DNA of 7,136 nucleotides from an uncultured Acidobacteriota bacterium (GCA_937952345.1 CALFYN010000721.1:1-7136), one strand, 5' to 3'; numbered from the stretch's first letter, positions 1-6,394 are shown. The notes: a model not told the origin generated them from the sequence alone. Numbers and translations are program-made.

Positions 1-147
1 GACGCCGCCGAGAGCCTGGTCGTCGATGCGGTGTTCGCGCCAGGAGATGAATTCGCCGGAGGGGGTGCGGGCCCGGGTGGGGGTGTCGGCTACGGTGAGG
101 ATTTGCTGGAAGAAGAGGGCGGCGGCGATGGCGGTACGTGCGGGCAT
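1..147 (-). CDS. Exported protein, N-terminal fragment (function unknown)
   Basis: The reading frame opens with ATG at 147 (read on the minus strand) and runs open to the window edge, giving 49 residues that begin MPARTAIAAALFFQQILTVA. The first 20 or so residues look like a Sec signal peptide (one Arg, then a hydrophobic stretch), so the product is probably exported. The mature part starts DTPTRARTPSGEFISWREHR. Codons end mostly in C (ACC, GCC, ATC, CTC, TTC), as in the other minus-strand genes here, which supports real coding. The short 'GEFISWREHRIDD' stretch vaguely recalls the start of secreted FG-GAP/VCBS-repeat proteins of Acidobacteriota, but too little is visible to assign a family. 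The gene is divergent from the mutarotase-like gene at 246. A GATACT box nine bases before the ATG may be its -10. Confidence 0.65.
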   Translation of the reverse strand, partial: MPARTAIAAALFFQQILTVADTPTRARTPSGEFISWREHRIDDQALGGV

Positions 148-152
148 CGTGG

Positions 153-234
153 CTACAGTATCATGCCCTGGCCGGCCAGGGGGCCGGCCGCGGGACAGGG
201 GTCCCGCCCCACTGAGCGGCTCTACAGTATCATG
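153..234. repeat. Two 13-bp direct repeats bracketing GC-rich palindromes
   Basis: CTACAGTATCATG occurs at 153-165 and again, identical, at 222-234. The 56 bases between them contain a perfect 16-bp palindrome at 166-181 (CCCTGGCC/GGCCAGGG). They also contain a 7-bp hairpin, GCGGGAC (190-196) pairing with GTCCCGC (201-207) around an AGGG loop. Everything lies in the 98-base spacer between two divergent starts. The arrangement could be a small REP-like palindromic insert with a duplicated flank, or duplicated promoter/operator boxes serving both genes. The sequence alone does not decide between them. Confidence 0.6.
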
Positions 235-245
235 ACTCGAAGGCC
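228..245 (+). promoter_or_regulatory. Candidate -10 box of the mutarotase-like gene
   Basis: TATCAT at 228-233 matches five of six bases of the sigma-70 -10 consensus and ends 12 bases before the ATG at 246, so the transcript leader would be very short. It lies inside the second 13-bp repeat. No good -35 hexamer is visible at the expected distance. GAAGG at 239-243 is only two bases from the ATG and is a poor ribosome binding site. The call rests on the -10 match and position only. Confidence 0.35.
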
Positions 246-1364
246 ATGATCCGATTATTTGTCGCGCTCGCGCTTGGCGGCCTGCTGGCCGCGCAACAGA
301 AGGTAACGCATGAAGGCACCGAAGGGTTGCTGTTTTCCAACGGAAAGGTGAAGCTGGTGGTGCTGCCGCATGGCGGGGCGTTTGCGAGCTTCACGCTGGA
401 TGAAGATTCGCAGAAACTGAATACGATGTGGGATCCGGTGCGGATGGGGCGGGAGTTGGGAGGGCGGCAGAATTTCGGTCCTTCGCGGGGACATTTTCTT
501 TGCGTGGATGGATTCGGTCCGGTGACGAAGGCGGAACAGGCGGCGGGGCTTTCCGGGCATGGGGAGGCGAACAAGTTGCCGTGGCAGGTGGTGGCGTCGA
601 CGGACCGCGAGGCGACGTTCGCGGTGCGGCTGCCGCTGGTGCAGGAGAAATTGACGCGGAAGATTTCGATGGGGGCGGGGGAGCAGGTGGTGCTGGTGGA
701 ATCGGAGTTGGAGAGTGAGCTGGCGTTTGACCGGGTGATCCTTTGGGCGGAACATGCGACGGTGGGGGCTCCGTTTCTGAAGCTGGGGAAGATGGTGGTG
801 GATCAATCGGCGAAGGATTGCCAGACGAAGCCGTATCGCGGGCAGAGCGGGCCGCGGACGTTTCCTTCGGGGCAGAACTTCACGTGGCCGAATTTGCCGG
901 GTCATGGGAATCTGCGCGTGTCGCCGGCGAAGAACGGGACGCTGAATCATATCGGGTGCCTGATGGATCCGGCGCGGGAACTGGAGTACGTTACGGCGAT
1001 TGATACGGAATCGAATCTGCTGCTGGGGTATTTGTTTCCGCGGAAGGATTACGGGTGGGTGCAGCATTGGATGAATTACCCGGCGGGCGGGGCGTATTCG
1101 TGGGGGCTGGAGTTCGGGATGCAGCCTTATGACATGAGCAAGGAGGATATTCTGGCGCTGACTCCGATGTTCGGGGCGCCGACGTTCCGCTGGTTGCCGG
1201 CGAAATCGAAGCTGGGGGCGCGGTTTGCGATGTTTGTGACGAAGGTGCCGGCGGGCTTCGATGGGGTGGATGATGTGCGGCTGGAAGGCGGGTCGATTGT
1301 GATTGAGAATCGAAGGGCGGGCCGCGTGACTCTCGCCTTCGCCAACCACACACTGATAAAATGA
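246..1364 (+). CDS. Exported galactose-mutarotase-like protein of unknown function
   Basis: This complete 372-residue protein begins MIRLFVALALGGLLAAQQ, a short Sec signal with likely cleavage near residues 16-17, so it should act outside the cytoplasm. The body reads as a beta-rich domain. An early 'NGKVKLVVLPHGGAFASFTLD' type strand pair (about 32-52) and 'EHATVGAPFL' (about 169-178) resemble the core strands of the aldose-1-epimerase/galactose-mutarotase sugar-binding fold. So do 'YGWVQHW' (about 269-275) and 'WGLEFGMQPYDM' (about 286-297). His105, His170 and Glu289 are candidate active-site or ligand residues, but I cannot align them to a characterised enzyme. It may bind or epimerise a sugar, or be a non-catalytic relative. 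It is first of a same-strand run with a dehydrogenase and a sulfatase, 30 bases before the next ATG. The function is inferred from the fold-like pattern, not from a recognised family. Confidence 0.75.
   Translation: MIRLFVALALGGLLAAQQKVTHEGTEGLLFSNGKVKLVVLPHGGAFASFTLDEDSQKLNTMWDPVRMGRELGGRQNFGPSRGHFLCVDGFGPVTKAEQAAGLSGHGEANKLPWQVVASTDREATFAVRLPLVQEKLTRKISMGAGEQVVLVESELESELAFDRVILWAEHATVGAPFLKLGKMVVDQSAKDCQTKPYRGQSGPRTFPSGQNFTWPNLPGHGNLRVSPAKNGTLNHIGCLMDPARELEYVTAIDTESNLLLGYLFPRKDYGWVQHWMNYPAGGAYSWGLEFGMQPYDMSKEDILALTPMFGAPTFRWLPAKSKLGARFAMFVTKVPAGFDGVDDVRLEGGSIVIENRRAGRVTLAFANHTLIK
1354..1362 (+). promoter_or_regulatory. Candidate extended -10 promoter before the dehydrogenase gene
   Basis: TGATAAAAT at 1354-1362 fits an extended -10 element: TG, one base, then TAAAAT, five of six to consensus. 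It overlaps the last codons of the mutarotase-like gene. Transcription would start near 1369, giving a leader of about 26 bases that includes the ribosome binding site. No convincing -35 is seen, as expected for an extended -10. It could give the dehydrogenase-sulfatase pair its own promoter within the run. Confidence 0.4.
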
Positions 1365-1382
1365 CGTTCTCTTAAAAACACC

Positions 1383-1388
1383 GAGGTG
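1383..1388 (+). promoter_or_regulatory. Ribosome binding site deciding the dehydrogenase start
   Basis: GAGGTG at 1383-1388 lies six bases before the ATG at 1395. The same frame could open at the GTG at 1386, but that GTG is part of the ribosome binding site itself and would add only three residues, so ATG 1395 is preferred. Confidence 0.6.
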
Positions 1389-1394
1389 CTAACC

Positions 1395-2402
1395 ATGATC
1401 AAAGTTGTTCTCCTCACCACGGTCTGCGCGCTGGGACTTTCGGCGCAGACTCTGAAGATTCTTGCGATGGGGGTTTCTCCGGAAGACCTGCGCGAGTACC
1501 AGGCTGTCAGCAATAAAGTGAAGATCGTTCCCGTGACGAAGGAGAACGTGATGCGCGAGATTGTGGACGCGGATGCGTTTATCGGGACGATTACTCCGGA
1601 GATGGTGCGCGCGGGCAAGAAGCTGCGCTGGACGGCGATTCGGAGCGCGGGCGTGGAAACCGTTCTGCACAAGACGGGGAGCACGGCGCTGCGCGATTCG
1701 AACATTATCCTGACGAATAACCAGATTGTGCAGGGCCCGGAGATTGCGGATCATGCGCTGGCGATGCTGCTGGCGTTGACGCGCAATATCCCGAAGTTTA
1801 TTCAGATGCGGGAATCGGGGAAATGGGTGGGGAGCCGGGAAGGGCTGCTGGAGTTGAAGGACAAGACGGCGGTGGTGATTGGAGTGGGCGGCATCGGGTT
1901 GCAGATTGCGATTCGGGCGTGGGCGTTCGGGATGAAGGTGATTGGCGTGGATCCGGAAGACATGCCGATGAATCCGTTTGTGTCGCGCTATGTGAAGCCG
2001 GACCATTTGAATGAAGTGATTCCGCAGGCGGATGTGGTGTTCATCTCGGCTCCGCACACGGAGAAGAGCCACAAGATGATGGGTGCGCAGCAGTTTGAAT
2101 TGATGAAGAAGGACAGCTACTTTATTGCCGTGAGCCGCGGGGGGATTTATGATCTGCCGTCGCTGGTGAAGGCGCTCGATTCGAAGCGGCTTGCCGGGGC
2201 CGGTGTGGACGTGACGGATCCGGAGCCGCTGCCGGAAGGGCATTCGCTGTGGAAGTTTCCGAATGCGATCATCACGCCGCATATCGCGGGCCGGTCCGAT
2301 CAGGACGCGGCGCGGATGGCAAACACGATCAAGGAAAATATCCACCGGTTCGCGGAAGGGATGCCGCTGATCAACGTGGTGGATAAGCACAAGGGGTACT
2401 AA
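1395..2402 (+). CDS. D-2-hydroxyacid dehydrogenase (NAD-binding) with apparent signal peptide
   Basis: The 335-residue product belongs to the D-isomer-specific 2-hydroxyacid dehydrogenases, which interconvert 2-hydroxyacids and 2-oxoacids with NAD(H). The Rossmann motif GVGGIG is at about 163-168. An Asp at about 186 (VIGVDPE) at the end of the second strand favours NAD over NADP. The expected catalytic residues are present: Arg248 (VSRGGIYD), Glu277 (DPEPLPEG) and His296 (ITPHIAG). The length is typical of the family. The N-terminus is odd: MIKVVLLTTVCALGLSAQ reads as a Sec signal peptide placed directly before the first family strand (LKILAMG), unusual for a cofactor-dependent enzyme normally found in the cytoplasm. 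The start is set by GAGGTG upstream. The stop codon overlaps the sulfatase ATG by one base (TAATG), so the two are probably translated together. The substrate is unknown. Confidence 0.88.
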   Translation: MIKVVLLTTVCALGLSAQTLKILAMGVSPEDLREYQAVSNKVKIVPVTKENVMREIVDADAFIGTITPEMVRAGKKLRWTAIRSAGVETVLHKTGSTALRDSNIILTNNQIVQGPEIADHALAMLLALTRNIPKFIQMRESGKWVGSREGLLELKDKTAVVIGVGGIGLQIAIRAWAFGMKVIGVDPEDMPMNPFVSRYVKPDHLNEVIPQADVVFISAPHTEKSHKMMGAQQFELMKKDSYFIAVSRGGIYDLPSLVKALDSKRLAGAGVDVTDPEPLPEGHSLWKFPNAIITPHIAGRSDQDAARMANTIKENIHRFAEGMPLINVVDKHKGY

Positions 2403-3823
2403 TGTTGACGCGCCGCACCCTTCTTTCGTCCTTCGCCGGAGCGCTGGCGGCTCCGGCGCAGCGTTCCGCGCCACGGCCCAATTTCATCGTGATCAACATC
2501 GATGATATGGGGTATGCGGATATCGAGCCGTACCGCAAGGAGGTGAATTACACTCCGAACCTGGCGCGAATGGCGAAGGAAGGGCTGCGGTTCACGTCGT
2601 GGTATGCGGCTCCGGTGTGCTCGCCGTCGCGCTCGGCGCTGATGACGGGGTGTTATCCGAAGCGGGTCGGGTTGTCGTTCGGATCGTGGCATGCGGTGCT
2701 GATGCCGGGGGACTGGCATGGGCTGAATCCGGCGGAAGTGACGGTGGGGCGGCTGCTGCAGGCGGGCGGGTATGCGACGGCGTGCATCGGAAAGTGGCAT
2801 CTGGGGGATCAGCCGGAGTTTCTGCCGAATAAGCACGGGTTTGATTATTACTACGGGATACCGTATTCGAACGATATGCGGCCGGCGCCGAAGGCGAATG
2901 GGATTCAGGAGTATCCGCATCCGCCGCTGCCGATGTTGCGTAACGAGAAGGTGGTGCAGGAGGTAACGGATCAGGATTTTCTGACCGAGGCCTATACGAA
3001 GGAGGCGGTGCAGTTTATCGAGAAGAACCGGAACAAGCCGTTCTTTGTGTACTTGCCGCATTCGATGGTGCACGGGCCGTTGGCGGCGGGGAAGCAGTGG
3101 CAGGGGAAAACGGGGCTGGGGCTGTATGCGGATTCGGTGGCGGAGATCGACTGGAGCGTGGGCGAGATTCTGCGGACGGTGGAACGTTTGAAAATTGCCG
3201 AGAATACGCTGGTGATTTTTTTGAGCGATAACGGGGGGACGCCTCGGGCGGTGAATGCTCCGTTGCGAGGGAATAAGGGAAGCACATGGGAAGGCGGTCT
3301 GCGCGTGCCGGCGATTGCGTGGTGGCCGGGAAAGATTGGGAAAGGGCGCGTATCGGACGAGATTGTTTCGAACATGGATGTGCTGCCTACGTTGGCAAAG
3401 CTGGCGGGTTTGGGGTTGCCGCCGAACCGGGTGATTGACGGGCAGGATTTGACGCCGATGCTGCGTGGCGAGGCGGGGGCGAAGTCGGCGTACAACGCGT
3501 TTTATTACTACCATGCGAATCAACTGCGCGGGGTGCGGCAGGGAGATTGGAAGCTGCATTTGTCGGGCGAGTTGTACAATTTGCGGACGGATATTTCGGA
3601 ATCGAAGGACGTGGCGGCAGCGAATCCGCAGGTGGTGGCGAAGTTGAAGGGATTGATGGAGGAAGCGCGGGCGGATTTGGGGGATGGATCGCACGAGGGG
3701 CCGCGGGTGCGGCCGTACGGGAAGGCGAAGGGCCCGCTGCGGTTCTGGATTCCGCGGCATCCGGAATCAGGGTTTCCGCCGCAGGCCCCGGTGAAGAAGG
3801 TGCCAGGGGCACCTTACCTCTAG
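2402..3823 (+). CDS. Tat-exported sulfatase, arylsulfatase A-like family
   Basis: This 473-residue enzyme should hydrolyse sulfate esters in the periplasm or outside the cell. It starts MLTRRTLLSSFAGALAAPAQ, a twin-arginine type signal. Metal and catalytic residues of type I sulfatases are in order: Asp34-Asp35 (NIDDMGYAD), the formylglycine site CSPSR with Cys73 and Arg77 followed by SALMTG, Lys131 and His133 (GKWHLGD), His224 (VHGPL), Asp276-Asn277 (SDNGG) and Lys292 (NKGSTWEGG). Cys73 must be converted to formylglycine by a maturase, and none is encoded here. The C-terminal subdomain (about 365-430) has the usual 'GDWKLHL...LYNL' strands. AGGGG at 2392-2396 is the ribosome binding site, five bases before the ATG, inside the end of the dehydrogenase gene. 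The substrate cannot be read from the sequence, but neighbouring mutarotase-like and dehydrogenase genes fit a carbohydrate pathway. Confidence 0.95.
   Translation: MLTRRTLLSSFAGALAAPAQRSAPRPNFIVINIDDMGYADIEPYRKEVNYTPNLARMAKEGLRFTSWYAAPVCSPSRSALMTGCYPKRVGLSFGSWHAVLMPGDWHGLNPAEVTVGRLLQAGGYATACIGKWHLGDQPEFLPNKHGFDYYYGIPYSNDMRPAPKANGIQEYPHPPLPMLRNEKVVQEVTDQDFLTEAYTKEAVQFIEKNRNKPFFVYLPHSMVHGPLAAGKQWQGKTGLGLYADSVAEIDWSVGEILRTVERLKIAENTLVIFLSDNGGTPRAVNAPLRGNKGSTWEGGLRVPAIAWWPGKIGKGRVSDEIVSNMDVLPTLAKLAGLGLPPNRVIDGQDLTPMLRGEAGAKSAYNAFYYYHANQLRGVRQGDWKLHLSGELYNLRTDISESKDVAAANPQVVAKLKGLMEEARADLGDGSHEGPRVRPYGKAKGPLRFWIPRHPESGFPPQAPVKKVPGAPYL
3797..3815. terminator. Hairpin at the convergent junction, candidate terminator
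   Basis: AAGGTGCC (3797-3804) and GGCACCTT (3808-3815) form a perfect 8-bp stem with a three-base AGG loop. It ends six bases before the sulfatase stop and lies nine bases beyond the stop of the opposing collagen-like gene. With one base between the two stops there is no other room for a terminator. Neither side has a real T-tract; the plus side has only scattered T's (TTCAATTTCTC), so intrinsic termination would be weak or assisted. Confidence 0.4.
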
Positions 3824-3824
3824 A

Positions 3825-5126
3825 TCAGTTCAATTTCTCGATGACAAGCTCCGCGCCTCCCGGTGCGATTAGCGTGACGGGAGCGATCGTGCCGAATAAC
3901 TGCACCTGCACCGTGGAGTTGGTGGAGATGAGGGATAGCATCGTGGTGCGGCAGTACTTGTCGGTTTGGGATACAGGGGTGATGATGGACGCGTTGATCG
4001 CACTGCCGTTGATCACGAGTCTCGAACTGGCACTGGAGTTGGTGGTGAGCCGGATGCAATAGGTGAACTTGTAGGTACCGGCCTGCGGGAGAGTGGCGAT
4101 TGGGGTGGTCATGGAGATGTTGTTGGCCACTGACGTGTCGAAGAAGTCGATGGAGACGCCTCCGATGGTTACGTTGTAGGCGGAACCGGAATCGTTGGAG
4201 AAACTGGCAAAGGCCTGGAGGCCGCCGCTGCCGGCAGCACCTGTGGCTCCCGTTGCTCCAGTAGGACCGGCGGGTCCGGGGATGAGACTGGGAGCGCCTG
4301 TGGGTCCCGTTGCTCCGTTCGCTCCGGTTGTACCGGTGGCACCGGCTGGGCCAGTGCCGCCGACGGCTCCGGTTGTCCCTTGCAATCCCGTGGGGCCAGC
4401 TGGACCAGTGGTTCCGTTGGCTCCGGTGGGACCCTGCGGACCGGCGGGACCTGCCGCGCCGGTGGGACCGGTTGCGCCGGCTGGGCCGAAGTTTCCGGTG
4501 GGTCCGGGGATTCCGGCGGTTCCCTGCGGGCCGGTGGGTCCGGTTGGGCCGGTGATGCCGGCGTCGGTGAAGTAGCCGTTGATGTCGATGATGACGTGGG
4601 TGGACTCGGTGGTGTACACCGAGATGGAACCGGCCACACCGGCGGGAACGATGGCGGCGTTGGCGACGACTTTTCCATCGAAGGAATTCAAGGTGGAAAC
4701 GTTCGGTTTAGCGGAACCCGCGGGGTAGGCCGCGAGATATTGCAACGGGCCCAATGGAACAACAGTGATATTGAGGGAATAGGCGCGAGCGGATGCGGGG
4801 ATTCCGCAATTGCTGAGGGGAATGGGGACATCGCGCTGTTGCCCGGCGGCAAAGGCGGGCAAACCGAACACGCCGTTAAATCCGAATTGTGCGTATTCGG
4901 GACGCGTGTCCATGACGCGGCAGGGAGTGACCGCGACCAGAGGCAGCGGGCCGCTGATGGCCGCGCCGCGTTGCTGGTCCGGCTTGACGCCCGTTTCGGC
5001 TGACCAAAACAATGGTGCGTACCAGTTGGTGAGTTCAATGGATTGAGCAAAGCCCAAAGGGGCGAATAGGACGCAATTGAGAGCAATTGCGGCCTTAGAT
5101 ACAGCGGCGCGCTTCAAGAAATGCAA
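3825..5126 (-). CDS. Secreted collagen-like protein with N-terminal beta module and C1q/TNF-like tail
   Basis: The 433-residue protein begins with a signal peptide (residues 1-28, ending LGFAQS). Residues about 60-187 form a module containing PCRVMDTRP, IPASARAYSLN and STHVIIDINGYF, a type seen repeatedly in secreted Acidobacteriota proteins. Residues 190-279 are 30 uninterrupted Gly-X-Y triplets, mostly GPT, GAT and GPA. After a four-residue break (SLIP, 280-283) six more triplets reach residue 301. Residues about 303-433 are rich in Ser, Thr and Val with AGTYKFTYCIRL, resembling the jelly-roll C-terminal domains of bacterial collagen-like proteins that drive trimer formation. Cysteines are few (18, 69, 107, 357, 392). 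No LPXTG or membrane anchor is seen. The start is TTG, supported by a strong ribosome binding site; no in-frame ATG precedes the conserved part. It probably forms a trimeric surface or secreted stalk. It lies 36 bases after the acyltransferase gene. Confidence 0.88.
   Translation of the reverse strand: MHFLKRAAVSKAAIALNCVLFAPLGFAQSIELTNWYAPLFWSAETGVKPDQQRGAAISGPLPLVAVTPCRVMDTRPEYAQFGFNGVFGLPAFAAGQQRDVPIPLSNCGIPASARAYSLNITVVPLGPLQYLAAYPAGSAKPNVSTLNSFDGKVVANAAIVPAGVAGSISVYTTESTHVIIDINGYFTDAGITGPTGPTGPQGTAGIPGPTGNFGPAGATGPTGAAGPAGPQGPTGANGTTGPAGPTGLQGTTGAVGGTGPAGATGTTGANGATGPTGAPSLIPGPAGPTGATGATGAAGSGGLQAFASFSNDSGSAYNVTIGGVSIDFFDTSVANNISMTTPIATLPQAGTYKFTYCIRLTTNSSASSRLVINGSAINASIITPVSQTDKYCRTTMLSLISTNSTVQVQLFGTIAPVTLIAPGGAELVIEKLN
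4224..4559 (-). repeat. Gly-X-Y (collagen) triplet repeat region
   Basis: This DNA encodes residues 190-301 of the collagen-like protein: 30 Gly-X-Y triplets, a SLIP interruption (4278-4289), then six more. Threonine and alanine dominate the Y position instead of hydroxyproline-type proline, as usual in bacterial collagens. The 9-bp periodicity is imperfect because synonymous codons vary, so it is a protein-level repeat more than an exact DNA tandem repeat. The copy number may still vary between strains. Confidence 0.9.
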
Positions 5127-5133
5127 GTTGTTT

Positions 5134-5140
5134 CTCCCTC
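5134..5140 (-). promoter_or_regulatory. Ribosome binding site supporting a TTG start
   Basis: Read on the minus strand, GAGGGAG at 5140-5134 sits seven bases before the TTG at 5126-5124. This strong match and ideal spacing choose the TTG as the start of the collagen-like gene; the frame has no ATG nearby and the residues following the TTG form a good signal peptide. Confidence 0.65.
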
Positions 5141-5161
5141 GGCAGTGTAACAGCGGACTTC

Positions 5162-5190
5162 ATCATACCCGAACCGGCGGGGGTTGTATA
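5162..5190 (-). promoter_or_regulatory. Candidate promoter of the collagen-like gene
   Basis: On the minus strand TATGAT (5167-5162, five of six to the -10 consensus) is preceded, after 17 bases, by TATACA (5190-5185, four of six to TTGACA). It overlaps the end of the acyltransferase gene, whose TGA is at 5165-5163. The expected start near 5155 would give a leader of about 28 bases containing the ribosome binding site. The gene could thus be transcribed alone as well as from upstream. Confidence 0.45.
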
Positions 5191-6332
5191 TCCCGGGCGT
5201 TGCGAGCCTGGTTTGGGGCCGGCTGGAGTTTGAGGCCGAGGAGGGGGCGGAGAGGGCCCGTGCGGCGGGCGAATTCGACGAAAACAATACTGCCGAGGAA
5301 TGTTCCGGCAACGGCGATCAGGAGCTTGAGGTAGAGGCTGGCGGGCCAATCGCGCATGGCGAAGACGAGGGCGACGGTGATGGTCTGGTGAATGAGGTAG
5401 AGGGGGAAGACGCCTTCGGTCCAGTAGTGGAGGAGGGGACTGCCGGAGCGGAAGATGGCGCGGGCGTAGCCGGTGAGGGCGAAGATCCAGAGCATGCCGA
5501 AGTATCCGGAGGCGAGTTCGTAGAGGAAGCCACCGAGGCCATTCCAGCGCAAGGTGTAGAAGGCGATGGCGACGAGGATGCCTCCGGTGAGGAACTCGCG
5601 GCGGCGGCGTTCGAGGAGGTCGAGGAGGCGGGGTTCGGAGGCAAAAACAAATCCCCATAGAAATGTGAGCCATGCGCCGGTGAGGTTGGCCCAGTCTCCG
5701 ATCAGGGCGTTGGTGGTGGGGAACCGGGGGCCGAGGGTGAGTCCGACGAGCATGTTGGGGATGGAGGTGAAGTAGATTCTGGCGTTGCCGTGTTCGAGCC
5801 ATGTGGCGAATCGCGCCAGGATGCTGCGTCCGGCGGGTTTGCGGAGGTAGGAGAAGAGAGGGATGGAGGCCAGGGCGTAGATGAGGATGTAGGCGACAAA
5901 CCACATATGATGCCAACTGGTGGCGCCTTTGGGGTAGGGGACGAATTGGAAGACGGTGCGCCAGAAATCGAAGTATGAGGCGTATTGGCGGCCGTTGGCG
6001 AGATGTTCGAAGTAGATCTGCGGTGGGACGATGAGGAACATGCCGGTGAGCAGTGGAGGGAGCAGGCGCGCGGTGCGTTCGCGGGCGAATTCGCGCAGGG
6101 TGCGGCGGCGCAGGGAGAAGGCGGCGCCGGCTCCGGAGATGAAGAAGAGGAGGGGGAGGCGCCAGCGGTTGGCGAAGATCATGAACTCCTCGAGGCCCGT
6201 GCTGAGGTCGTTGTTCTTGACGTGCCAACCCCAGGTGACGTAGCCCATGCCGGAGTGATAGAGGATGAGCACGCCGAAGGCAAAGATGCGGAGGAAGTCG
6301 AGGCCGTATTCGCGTTGCGCTGGTTGTTGCAT
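5163..6332 (-). CDS. Membrane acyltransferase, acyltransferase-3 (OafA/OpgC-like) family
   Basis: This 389-residue integral membrane protein fits the acyltransferase-3 family (Pfam PF01757), whose members move acetyl or succinyl groups onto sugars of polysaccharides, glucans or lipids. The N-terminal signature is intact: 'GLDFLRIFAFGVLILYHSG' at about 10-28 with Arg15 and His26. It is followed by LPLLFFISGAGAAFSLRRR (about 59-77), WHHMWFVAYIL (about 140-150) and a late FPLYLIHQTITV (about 309-320) with His315. About ten hydrophobic segments can be picked out, close to the usual number. The overall pattern, with the HHMWF motif and the LIHQ segment, resembles OpgC/MdoC-like members. The C-terminal tail after about 365 is basic and proline-rich. 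GGGG five bases before the ATG is a weak ribosome binding site. The acceptor is unknown; the position before a surface collagen-like gene suggests envelope modification, by inference only. Confidence 0.9.
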   Translation of the reverse strand: MQQPAQREYGLDFLRIFAFGVLILYHSGMGYVTWGWHVKNNDLSTGLEEFMIFANRWRLPLLFFISGAGAAFSLRRRTLREFARERTARLLPPLLTGMFLIVPPQIYFEHLANGRQYASYFDFWRTVFQFVPYPKGATSWHHMWFVAYILIYALASIPLFSYLRKPAGRSILARFATWLEHGNARIYFTSIPNMLVGLTLGPRFPTTNALIGDWANLTGAWLTFLWGFVFASEPRLLDLLERRRREFLTGGILVAIAFYTLRWNGLGGFLYELASGYFGMLWIFALTGYARAIFRSGSPLLHYWTEGVFPLYLIHQTITVALVFAMRDWPASLYLKLLIAVAGTFLGSIVFVEFARRTGPLRPLLGLKLQPAPNQARNARDIQPPPVRV

Positions 6333-6349
6333 AGATCCCCGATTGGGCC

Positions 6350-6379
6350 ATGGTCGCCGAGGTTCCGGCGGCGTGTCAA
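6350..6379 (-). promoter_or_regulatory. Candidate promoter of the acyltransferase gene
   Basis: A perfect TTGACA lies on the minus strand at 6379-6374 in the divergent spacer. After 18 bases comes GACCAT (6355-6350), only three of six to the -10 consensus. Transcription would begin near 6343, about ten bases before the ATG at 6332. The -35 match is strong and the -10 is weak. Confidence 0.4.
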
Positions 6380-6394
6380 CAGGAATACGATTTG

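Noticed and set aside
166..207. Palindromes in the left spacer as an intrinsic terminator
   Set aside because: They lie between two divergent starts, where no transcript should end, and no T-tract follows on either strand.
26..249. Two short plus-strand open frames at the left end
   Set aside because: They run over the repeats and palindromes and opposite a minus-strand frame with a signal peptide and C-ending codons; they have no ribosome binding site or motif.
1389..2474. Long open frame on the minus strand opposite the dehydrogenase gene
   Set aside because: It is arginine-, histidine- and proline-rich with no family motif, mirrors the sense gene with its strong 2-hydroxyacid dehydrogenase motifs, and arises from GC-rich codon bias.
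2399..3760. 453-codon open frame on the minus strand opposite the sulfatase
   Set aside because: The sense frame has every sulfatase catalytic motif; the antisense product is low-complexity Arg/His/Pro sequence with no recognisable domain.
3547..4062. Plus-strand open frame spanning the convergent junction
   Set aside because: It overlaps the ends of two well-supported genes in other frames, is glycine-rich by composition and has no family signal.
4224..4559. Repeat region as a CRISPR or tandem DNA array
   Set aside because: There are no conserved repeats with unique spacers; the periodicity comes from Gly-X-Y codons.
4195..4575. Plus-strand open frame rich in Val-Ala-Pro repeats
   Set aside because: It is the reverse complement of the Gly-X-Y repeats. 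The minus frame has a signal peptide, flanking domains and a ribosome binding site.
5095..6351. 418-codon minus-strand frame overlapping the acyltransferase in another frame
   Set aside because: Arg/Pro/His-rich shadow sequence; the alternative frame shows the acyltransferase-3 motifs and membrane segments.
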